In this document: positions 32,049 through 44,800 of the stretch, piece by piece
Position numbering within the stretch: position 1 is the first letter of the stretch
How the letters are laid out: each line of letters begins with the position of its first letter
Assembly: GCA_012295275.1 (NCBI GenBank)
Contig: CM022673.1
Coordinates: forward strand, 28,818,636 to 28,882,635
DNA: 64,000 bases
DNA from: Chrysomallon squamiferum
Lineage: Eukaryota > Mollusca > Gastropoda > Neomphalida > Peltospiridae
Direction: 5' to 3'
Notes under the pieces: model-generated
Seen by the model: the letters and a program-made list of their open reading frames with translations, nothing else
Database searches by the model: none
Told to the model about the DNA's origin: nothing
Position numbers and translations under genes: made by a program

Positions 32049-32645
32049 TGTGCCCTTTCATTACTTCCTAAAAGAGAATTTAGTTTTTACCCATCCAAAT
32101 GCATAAAAAATATTAAAAGTCCCCAAAATAACAACACAAATGCTGTGCACAACTAGTCTGTTTAATGAAACATTGTAACTGAATGAGGAAAAATAACATT
32201 ACTTTTTCTTTAAATTTTTAACCCCAAAATCTTCCTTAGTTCATTCCATGTAATTTGTATATAATTATTTTTTAAAACATAACTATTTATTCGGCATAGA
32301 TATTAATTTTTTATTATTATACAAACTGTAAAAATAGGACATTGCTGTGTTGGGGTGGGGATGTAAAGCTAAAACAATTTTATTTCAAATTAATGAATCT
32401 GATAATGAAAATATTGTGTGTTTGTGTGTAATATTTTTGTTTATAAAGAAGAAAAAAAAATATTACCCCTAATTATAGTCAGTTAATTATAGGTGATATT
32501 AAATTGATATAAAATGATATATATATTATTATATAAAAAATATAAAATGTAAATTTTAATGTTTTTTATGAGATTATTTTATTCATTTATCTTTTTATTA
32601 GTAAAGTTAGATCACTATAATTACACAGAAAGACACAAACATTCA

Positions 32646-32716
<71 letters not shown>

Positions 32717-35700
32717 TAACCTCTATGCACCATATTAATAATGAGATTGTATTGTACTGACAGAAGCTGACTGTTAGCCAGTTGCTTCCAAGCACATGTT
32801 TACTAAGAAGGAAACACTCCTTTCCTCTGCACTTTGTTATCTCCAACCTCTCAACAAATATGTGACCTTTTCACACAAACACAAACATGTTCAGTGACTC
32901 TCACTTGGAACTGAAAAACAAACCAGTTTGTTACACCTATTCCAGAGCAAATTATTAACATAAAGGTTTCATGAAGTGATTGCAGACACATCCATCCACT
33001 AGGTCTCTGTTTGTTTTAAATAGCTTCAGCTGAAGTGTTTAGGATTTTTTACTTGCTGGTTTACTACCAGTACTAATAGTGTTTGTACCTATTATTCATT
33101 TAAGGCTAATGTAACGATAAGGTGATTGAGTATGTATGTTCACTGAATATGTTCATACAAATCTTCAGTGCTATGGCTTATATGTTGTTTGTGAGCTGTT
33201 GCTACCTATTTTTATTTAAGACTAATTATAATTTATAAAATGACCAGGTAGGGCCTACAGATTTAGTAAACCTGTTTTTTAATTATTTTTTAACTCGTTT
33301 GATTCGTTTGTTTGTTTGTTTGTATGCTGTTGCTACCCATCTTTTATTGAAGACTAATTATAACTTGACTGGAGGTTGTAGATTCAGTAAGCCTGTTTTC
33401 AAAAATCTTCAGCTGAAATGTTTTGGTTTATTACTTACTGCTACCACTCCCATTTTTTTTGTTACTTTTTTTTTGTTATTTAAAACTAATAAGAGAACAG
33501 CAGTCTGGAATACTGCATTTTGCAGTTTATTTATAGTGCAGTGAGTATCTGTAATTCCTAAGTAGTGATTAACATATTTTGCACATTCATCATGGACTAT
33601 GTTTACCATTTGTGAAATGCTTTTGTTAGAATATTGTTTGTAAACAGAAAAGTTTATTTTTATGCTGTCTTTGTGTTTATAATTAAAATATGCTATGAAT
33701 TGGAAATGTATATTGCAAACATTTTAGTTTCTTTTTTTCCTTTTCTTTTAATTATTTCCCCTAATGAATTTGATAATATTAAACTTACATGATGAAGCCT
33801 TGATTCATAACTTCATATACATAAATATATACAGGTAATCATTCATGTAAATGACAATACAATCTTCACAATAAACATTAAAATAAAATAAAAACTTCTG
33901 TAAAAGAAAAACAGGAAAAAATACCTCTGCTTTTTATTTACATTTATGTCTGAACAATTCTGTTAAGTACAAAATAGAAGTCTTCTTCCTTGTAGATGAT
34001 TAAACTCTGTTACAAATGTGTTAAAAGGATCCACAAGTGTCTGCTATTCTGATTTCCATCCACACTGTTTAATCTGTGTAGAAGACATCTGCTGGGGCTG
34101 AGTCACCACTGGTGATATATCAGTCATATCAGAATCATGTCTTTAGCCTGACATTCCACTGCAGAACCAGGCTCCACCCACCCAGTTCATAATTAGATGC
34201 ACACAAACAAGTTATTATATATATAACATACACACAGGATAGCAACAGGAGCCTGGCTTATCATTAATTTCAAATTTACTGAGCTCAGCAAGTAACTGGA
34301 GTAAACAGTTTTTAAATTACTAGTCAAATTTTGAGGATTAGAATTACAGTCAAGTGGAATTTAATTGTTCAGTTATCTGCACAGCGATTATAAAATGTAT
34401 TCTGGTGTCTCTTGACTGGAATAATGGGCTTGTTACAAATCTGAGATAAGTAAAACAATACACAAGTGTAAAGAAAGGCAAAGATAACACAACATCCCTC
34501 CAGTAACTGCCCTACTTTTATCAGTTCAGATTATTTTTTTAACAAATTAAATTCCCACCCACAACTTGGCACAAAGAAGATTGGGTTTCCACCTGTCCGC
34601 AAAACCTGCCTCAGCATAATGTGTACAACTCTGAACTGTTTGCTTGGATCTTTTGAAACAAACCAGCATGACATCTACAGGGGTTTGTGTGTTTGCAGGA
34701 CACTGCGACACAAAAGACAGCGCGAACCTTTGAGATTTACAAACAGTGACAGCAGCCCCTCTGACATTCACGTAGATCAAACGGTGTACAGAGAGTGCCA
34801 CGAATGTACAAATATCTTTGACGTGTCACCTTTCTTGCTTTGCATTGCAGTTACTTATGCAGCTGTAGGACGTGACAGTTGCTTAGCTTGTGAATTTGTA
34901 CATTTATTATTTTCTGACACCTGCATTTTTTTTTTTTTGTAGTTACAGACTGAGATTAGTTTAATTTGTAAATTTATATACTCATGAGATGTTACTAATG
35001 ATGTAAAACATTTTGAAAACAAAGTAATTTTCATATAATTGAAAACAACTAGTTTCTGTAGTTATAGAGTTGCTAATGCTTAATTTGTGACTTTATTCTT
35101 TTATAATCTTCAGATATTAATATATATATATATACCTGTTTAAACTAAATAGTTTTACTTTTAGAACAGAACTGTAGTCTAGCATACAAGGTTAAACTGG
35201 GCTACAAAACCAAGAAAAGAAAAGCACCTATGAAACTGAGATAACAATTGAAATTATTGTTATTTATGAGGTTTACGGATATGTTTAGCTGTTAACTGAA
35301 GCCTTCAGCTAAATCCATTTAAAATACCTGTTGAAATTATAGAATAAAACAGTTATTTAACTTGTGAATTTTTTAAAGAGATCTAGCCTGCCTGCAGAAA
35401 TGATTAAATAAATAATGTTTTCAAGATGTTGGATGTATTTTTGTAGTTACAGAATATGATGTTTGTTCAAGTGGTGAGTTTATACTGACCTTGAAGTGTG
35501 TATCATCTTCAGGATAACATATACTGAGGTTAATTCACCACCTCAGCAGAATAACTGAATGAAAACTAATGCAGTCTTGATGTTTGAATTTTAAAAAAAT
35601 TCATTAATTTATTACTTCAGAAAGTTAGAATAAAAAATAATAAAATAGAAAAAAAATTAAAAAAAATAATAAATAAATAAATAGTTTTTCTGTGTTAAAG

Positions 35701-38461
35701 TATAGGAGGAAACAGACGTTGATTATATTCAAATACGAATAATATTTAATGAAACTCATCTTTCTTACCAGTATCATATTTATTATTAATGCACATGAGA
35801 AAATCTTTTCAGCTTTGTTCAGTGAAGGTGCATATAATCTAATACAGCACAGATCTAAACATGTAATTACATCCAGAATTTGTGCCAATGAAAATCACAT
35901 GTCCAGTTTGTACATACACTGCTTTGTGAAGGTAGCAAACCAACATGAAAGACTTGCTTCTATCTTGATATGATATCAAGTCAGGACTGTGCTAATTAAC
36001 TGACTACCAGCTATCAGTGCCTATGATACAGCAGCCTGCTATGTTACAGAGGTCTGTGCCAGCTTAAAACATCTTGTACATTATGGCCTTGGTAATTTCT
36101 GACACATTAGTTCAACATTTGACTTTATCCAGGTGGTTTTCCTGCTGTTTTCTACAATCTCAAACCTTTGCTGGGTTACAGATTCTGCTTGTTGCATGCA
36201 TTCAGCTAGTCTAGACTGATATACAGAGGCAGTTCAGATGCAGGACGTAAAACAAATGTTATGGTATTTCAGTTATGATAGGTTATGTACACAGCCCTGG
36301 GAGGATGGATTCCTGCAAATAAAAATGTTATCAGATACATTCAGAGAGCAAACTGTGAGGTAATAACAGGTGTCAGAAATGTTGTTAATAAAATTTAGTT
36401 GAAAATAAATGTGTGTATATGTGTGTGTAATTAATTAATTAACATTTTTTTTTTGATAGTTGCAGTACCTGGTTTGTAAAATATAATAAAAGATATCAGT
36501 TCAGCCATTTTGGTATTCTAAGCATTTAACAACAAGACAGTCATCTTTTATCATTCTACATCTTTCCACACAGTGTTGAGTTTGTATCATGGTCTTTAAT
36601 TTAGCACAGGTTGGAACAGATAAATAGCCCAACTAATGCACTACAAAGGATTGATCCTGCTACATACCATGTCACAATTCAGCACACAACTATTCACTAA
36701 GTTTACAAACAGTGAACAGACCACATTTTATGTATGTGAGCAAATATCTTTTTCATCTAGTACTTAGTTTGAGTATCATTTTATCAGTTTCATCGACCAA
36801 ACTTGAGTTAGGTGGAAAGATACAAATCTTTAATTACAGATGAAAAGAAAATAGATTTAGTTTCCCTATGGTTTTTGTTTGCTCTTCTTTTTATTCATTT
36901 TATCACATGCATTCACTGGTAAAAGTAACTGTAATGTTTTTTATTATGGGGGAGGTGATACATTTAAAAATTACAGAATTTGTTTAATAATTTGTTTTTC
37001 TTTCTTTTAAAACTAATATTTAAATTACATTTCCATGCAGTTTATATTTCGAATATGAAAATAAAATAATTATCATCATGATACTCATTAATCACTGTAC
37101 ATAGTCTAAAAAGGCTGATGCTAACAGATATGTGTAATAGTAATCTGTTTGAAAACATGCTACACTGCACACCAACAGTCTTTTCCAGTGCTGTCTTCTG
37201 GAGTGAGTTGAAATTTAATTCACTGGCTTTATATGCTGGAGGGATAAGTGGTTCATCATGTAATACATAATGAGGCGTGGGATATCTTGTTTACCCAACT
37301 TGAGATAAATAGCTGAACCTCAGGTTATTATTTCAAGAATGTGCAGATAATAAATGTACAGTCCTTGACAGCTATCACCAGTTTTCAACAGAACTTTGTG
37401 GTGAGGTCAGAATTTGTGTCCATGAAAAACGTTACTAGTATCCCACAATAATACAATTGTTTTATTATACTAGACAGTGCACATAATAAAAGTGTGTGAA
37501 CCGTATGTGAGTGCAGGTATCTGAATGAGCAAATATTTAGGATACAGGTACAAGTAGAAATTTTTATTATCACTGCATGTAGGTGATAATATCTTATATA
37601 TGAGAATGAGACATTTATACAGTTAATATGATACATCAGATTATGTTGAAAATATCAGTAAAGCAATTTAATTTTAAAGCATACTACTGCTGCATTTTAT
37701 ATCAATTGAATTATACTTTATATAGATTTCTGTCAACAGCATTGTCAACTGAATTATCCAGTATTAATACTGAACTGAACAAAGAAAAATGGTTAATGTT
37801 GAAAATCTCAAAATACAATACAATTACAGGAAGGGCAGTAACTCTTCCTGATTGTTTAAATTTAATGTATAGAAACCAATTATGATTTTCACTGCTGATT
37901 GCTAAGTATGCCTGTGGTTTTAACATAACCTATTTAAACTTTATAATGTTTGATACTTCTGATTTATTTGTTCCTGGAAATTAACTTCTACTAGTTATTA
38001 TTATTATATATTAATGCTAATGTTTTAGAATTCTTCTTCTTATTATCATTATCATTATCCTTATCATTAAAGCAGTCCTTGTCACTGAGGTTATTAGATA
38101 AACAGAGTTTACTTACAGCTTAGCTTATATATGTACTTATTTAAAATTTGACTTGAACAAACATTCTGCAGCTGTTCAGACTAATAATGTGGAACATGAT
38201 AACTTATCAGATATCAGATCCAGTTTTTAAAGAATGCACCTAAAAGTTTGGAGTCATGATATACCTTACAAATTAGCCTCCTTGAGTCTTGAGAATCACT
38301 TTCATGTATTTTCTCCTTTAATATAATTTAGTTATCTCAGTCGTTGAGTGAATGATATATAATTAAATTATCTTATTCTTAGTTATATGTGTATATCTTT
38401 GGTTTACCGTAATGATATATTCTGTGCCAATGGTCTAATATAACCTAAGTTACCTTAATCA

Positions 38462-38502
<41 letters not shown>

Positions 38503-38829
38503 ACACACACACACACATACACAGACACTCACACATGTATCTTCAGTTATTAAAAGTCTAACAAGATTTTAAAATATTCTTTGTGTTTTTGTTTTCAGGT
38601 ATCCAGGCTAGTAATTCTTCATGAAGAAGCTGAAGATGGCAACGCGATGCCAGATCTGGCTCAGCCTGTGCGGGTGGTTAAGTTGGCTGTGGATAACTTA
38701 GTCAGAGTCAGTTGTTGTTTGTACATCTTTAATACTGGCAATAAAATTCATTTTAAATTAATAACTAATAAATGAAAAGTGATGACAAATTACCATAATG
38801 GAAACTGTTACACTATACTCACAAATACA

Positions 38830-38894
<65 letters not shown>

Positions 38895-41800
38895 TAATTT
38901 TTTTTTTAATAATTTTTGTTAATAAATGGTTTTACTGGCTAAAAAACATCTTTTTTAAATTCAAGATTTTACACAATATTTTATGTATATATTTATATAT
39001 ACACTGTTCATCTGCAGGTTGGCTATGACACTATTAACAGCAGTGAAGATCACATTCTAAAGCAGGACATGCCTCCTGCACTTGTTCGAGTTGAGGAGTC
39101 GTCCATGTTCCTGATCCAAGCCTCTGATCTCCTCCGAGCAGACCCCTTCTCAGGTCCAGCTAGAAAGAAACTCATTGAGGGATCTCGAGGTGGGAAATCT
39201 TGTTTTTTCAAACTGACTTCAGTGACAAGGCTATTTTACTTTTCTGTCAGATGAAAGATTAAATATTAAGTATTAAAAGAATTCTGATGTCAAATTTTTT
39301 ACTCCATTTTTGTCAAAGGTACAATATGTATATATATATGTATCTGGATAATTTAACAATATTTTTCCTGTCAGAATGACACATGAGAAGAGGATTCTGT
39401 ATTTAATTTTTACAATTGTATTTATGTATTGTAAAAAATATGTGTCTATGAGTATCAGTATTGCTAAAAGATGCAGGCTGAAAAAGATTATGGTTAACTT
39501 TGGTTCATCATAGTTTATATAATTACAGTTCTGGTCAAAAACTTACATTTTTATTTCATTTATTTAAAAAAAAAATATATATATTATTTCATTTTGTATG
39601 ATGCACTGCATGTGTTTGTATTTGACACCTAATATTCTGAATAAAAATTTAAAATGTATCCCTTTTATTTATTTCAGGTATTTTGCAAGGAACTTCTGCA
39701 TTACTTTTAGCCTTTGATGAATCGGAAGTGAGAAAAATAATCCGTGTTTGTAAAAATGTTCTTGAATACTTGGCAATAACTGAGGTTGTAGATAGAATGG
39801 AAGATCTAGTAACTTTTGTAAAGGTAAGAAGGATTGACTTTTTTTTCCAAATACAGTGGGTTACCCTAACAAACAGATTACACTACGAATATCCCTAAAA
39901 TGAACAGTTTTACTTATGAATCTCAGAACTCCATAACGAATATGGAAGCATTTGGGAGCCATGTATTTCAATTGTCTCTATAATGAATGAACTGTATAAC
40001 AATCATTCATTATAGGGTTAGATTCATTATAGGGTAGCCCACTGTACTGAGAAATGGTGATTCCAGTATGAGTATGGAATGACTAGTTTATCATACAAAT
40101 AATTGAAACAGTTAAATGAATAATAATAATTATGTATTCTCACTGTATTTTTTTATTTGCATGACTATAACTTTTGGTAATCAGAATATCATAAAAAAGA
40201 ATATACAGCTAAAACTCTTGATAAAATAGATAATTAGGCTTTATTGGAATATTGGTCTTATATTGAATATGGAAGAAATGTAATTTTGAACATGATGAGA
40301 ATATCTTTTACTGTTAACCAATTTAATTTAAAACGTCATAAAAACATAAACTAAATATTTGGAATGAGAAATAGTATTTTGAATGTGGCATATCATTATA
40401 ACAGACATTCAGAAATCTAAGGAAATAAAAAATGTTTAACATTACCTTTCAGAATCTAAGTCCAGTTCTGACCAAGATGACCAAAGAGGTGGACAACAGG
40501 GAGAAAGAGCTGACTCACCAGGTGCACCGAGACATGCTCATTCGCTCACTGGAGCAGGTGAAAAACTACACCCCGGTTCTGATCAGCGGTGTGAAGATTT
40601 ACATCACTGCCAAGCAGGCCGGGGGGCAGGCAGTGGTCGACGCCCAGAGCAACCGGGACTACATCGTGCGCAAGATGTCTGACGAAATTCACGAGATAAT
40701 CCGAGTGCTGCAGCTGACGGTGTACGATGAAGAGGAGTGGGACGCCGATGACCTCACTGTCATGAAGAAATGCCAGGTTTGTTTTCTTACGTCTTCTAAA
40801 ACTGATGATAAAAATAAAAATATAAGTAATTGTAGATATTGTTCTCTTGTTTTACTAATGGTTTCTAAATGAAAACAGTAAAAAAAATAAAACAAATATG
40901 CAGTTGTGATGTGAAGAAATATCAGTTGGGTTTTATTAATGCTTGGTAACTGTGAAACATGATGTTAGAGATTGTGCAGGAATACCAGGTCTCTGTCATT
41001 AACAGCTTCTAAATGCACATCCATCTTGGTAACTTTTGCAAACTGTTTCAATTTAAATTGTAAACACAGATATATGAAGTTATTCGTGTGTTTACTTCCA
41101 TACGACACCTAGTAGCTGATGTGGTTTTACACTTAGGTGTTGTTAACTCGTTGTTTTGTTATTCAGAACACCATGGAAGGCAAAATGCAGCAGGCTCAAG
41201 ATTGGCTGGCAGATCCATCTGCCTTGATTGGAAGTGCAGGTATTTGATACAACATACAGGTGTAAACATTCATTTTATGTTCTATTCATGATTCTTCTTA
41301 TCATTAATTGTTAAATAATTTTCTTATAGATTTTAATAATGTTATCCTTTTTTTATTTTTCAGACCATAAATAAAATTGTAACTAAAAAAAAACATTTCC
41401 GAAACATTTGGAATTTCAATATTTAAAAAAAAAAATTCTACATTTACAATAGCTTCTCACTTTTATTATTACTTTTGTTCAAACAGCACATATCCATATA
41501 TATTTTTGTTTCTTCCACTCCAGTAATAATAACTGAATACAAACTAATGATGGGGTTCTTGTTAGAATGGGAAATTGTGCAGTAGACAGATATCCTAGAC
41601 ACGATGGATCCTGGTTTTAAAACTAACTACTGAGATTTGTTTTGTTTTCACCCAGTAAAAGTTTGTTGTGTTGATTTTGTCAGGTGATAAAGCATTGAGA
41701 CAGGTAATTGAGGACGCTAAGAAGATTGGAGAAAGGTGTTCTAACCCAGCTGAGAGAGACCAGATCATGAAGAAAGTGGGTGACGTGGAGTCCATGGTGA

Positions 41801-44800
41801 ATGCTCTGTCAGAACTAAGAGCTCAAGGAAAGGTATCGTCTTCATCTGAATAACTTAACTGATTTATATCAAAACCGGATATTAAAACAAAAACAAGTTT
41901 TTAAATTAAATACCCATATGCTTTAAAAAGACCTCCAAAAAAAGCAAAAATAACAACAACAACAAAAAAGAAATCAGTAGAAACTGTAGCTTTCATTATT
42001 TATGGTATGTTTCTGACTGCACAGATGTATGCTGTAATTATATTTTAAATATTAGAATGATAAAAAGATATTTCATAATTTTTCATGGCAGTGACCAACG
42101 TTAATGTTGTTAATTTTTGAAAACTATGCCTAATGCAGCCATGAAAAACAAAATTATTAATTACATTAAGAAAAATGAAAGATGTCCACATTTATCATCA
42201 GTGAAACCAGCACTTAAATCATCCTGCAAAAAAGTTTATGAAAAAAATATTTCATTTACATTACTTTATATGTTATCATCAATAAATTTAATCAAATTTT
42301 CAGAAAATACTGATACACAATGTATATTCTAGGTGTCTTCAAAAAGTTTATTATTGTAATTTCTATGAACAAAAATTATTTTTAAAGCTAAACTTGTATA
42401 ACATTTTTTTATCGTTAATGTGTAATAATGACTGTATTTATCCCCAGGGTAACAGTCCACAAGCGATGTCTCTGGCCAGAGAGATCCAGGGCAAACTGCG
42501 TGAGCTGAAGAACATGACTCAGACGGCTGTCATGAACACTGAACGCAGCGGCATTCGCAAACCTGCTCCAACTGTGGAAGGCAAAGTGGAGCAAGCCTCG
42601 ACAGTGGCTGGCCAACCCAGGCCTTGACGACAAGGGGCTAGGTACAGTCCTTGATTTTCTGTCAGGTTTATTTTCCATAGTCACAACCTCACTATAAATT
42701 TCAAATTCTTTTGTCTGTTGGGCTAATGAAATTGGTAGTTGCTGAGGTTTGAAGGGAGCTATACTGTTAAAACCTGGACAGCTTTGTGTTGGGTTCACGT
42801 TGTTTTTTTTTTTTTTTAAGGGGAGTCGGCTACTCGCATGGTGGTTGCTGAGGGTCGCAGGGTCGCGCAGCACTGCACTGGTCCAGCCAGACAGGAGCTA
42901 CTTCGTCTCTGCGACGAGACGGAAATTCAGACCAATCAGCTTTCAGATCTGTGTAAACGTGGACAGGTAGGATGACAACGATGATGATGATGTAGTATTG
43001 TGTAATAATTATTCTTTTTGATTTGTGCCAAAACAGATTATTTATTATTGCACAGAAATGTTTTGTTTTAATTCCTACCAAACACAAAAGATTCTTCATT
43101 AAAGAAGGAACTGGTCTCTGGGATATACAGTGATAGATTATTCATCGTCACACATAAATTATTCCCTTTGATTCATACTAAGATGGACTATTCATTATTG
43201 CATAGAACTGAACTGTTTTAATTCTTGCTGTGAATAAACGACCACCAAAAATCTTTATAAAAGACAAATTGTGATATATTTTATTCATTATTCACTTTGA
43301 TTCACAATATGTTAGAATATTCATTATCTTACCACTGTAATGAATTAGGATAACATTGTTATTTGTGAATTATTAACACAGGCAGGACAGAGCAGAAACA
43401 TATTGAACAAAACAAAACAAGGTTCTTTTTTAAAATTTATTTTCCCTTTCAAATAAGCTCCTGCAGTATAAACAACTACATTCAACATAATTTACTACCC
43501 TTTTTAATATTAATTTATTATTGTTTGTGTTTATACAGTGTACATTAACAATATTCATTGATGTCTTGTTAATATAAACATCGTTATTTGAATATTTAAA
43601 TTAACTTGCTTAAATCATCAGAGTAGGATAGAAACAATGTGTCACTTATAATCATGTTACTTTGCTTTATAGGATGAATCAGTGTCATATGTTGACTGGG
43701 TATGACGTCATTTATCATTCACTGCAAAATAATCTGAGTATAGAGTCAGGAATTCTTTTTCTGCCTTTAATGTGAAAACTTCTAGATTTTCAGCTTCATA
43801 ACGTCACTGAGCTGCATCCATGCATGTCCATTCTGCTATTAGCATTTTGAATGCTATTCCAGTACCTGCATTGGCATTACTGAAAGAAAAAACAAATATC
43901 CAGAAAACCACTAGATGTATTAACATTTGATAAGAATGTGTTTTCAACTGATTTTTTTTTTAGGGGGGCGGGTTAAATTAGGAATTAAAATGTATTTCTA
44001 CATCGTTTTTGTGTAGAACAACAAATTCTAAACTACTAAAGTTGACAGTATTGATGTTATAGCTGACCTGCTTTCCCCTTCATCAAGCATGTTGTCTGAC
44101 TTCCCTCATCAAACACATTTGTTTAAATTTTATCTGGATCTCTTCTGTGAACAATAACATGGGATAATATTTCTAACATTCTACTTTTTTTTCAGGTCTG
44201 AATGTTGTTAACACTTGTTTGTGCATTCCTAATTAAATCATGATTATGAATCATTTTGTGTAATTTCTTCTGTTTAGTATCCAACCTAATTAACAAAGCA
44301 AGTGTCTCTGTAACCCATTAACACACTAATTAAACTACTGTCTGAATTAATAGAAGGAAAAACCGATATAATTGATAGACTGCTTGTTAGTAGGAGAAAG
44401 TAAAAAATAGGTATATAATAATGTAAAAAAAAAAAAAAATCTGATATGTTTATTAATATAGTTATGATTTAAATGAATAACTGTCTTTTATCATATTTGA
44501 CAAGAATATCAAACAAATTTTTTTCATTAAAATCTTTAATGATGGTTACATATATATCAATCTGTATGAGCATCATAAAAAAAATTAAAAAATAAAAAAT
44601 CTTTCAAGCAATATAGTTAGGCTATTTAAATGGTAGTTTGTAATGAATATTGCTTTCTTGCATATTGTTAGTAATACATGTAGCTCAGAAATTTAAAAAA
44701 TACTAAAATTAACAGTAAACTTTAGAATTAAATAATCATTGATTTTCTTGTTGTTACATGTTTAATATTGTTCAAAACACCTTTTGTACTTTGTTAACAA

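Noticed and set aside
34619-34942. 107-codon plus-strand frame in VCL intron 1
   Set aside because: Normal complexity but no recognisable domain, no splice-compatible phase with vinculin, and it ends in a poly-T-derived FFF run; probably chance.
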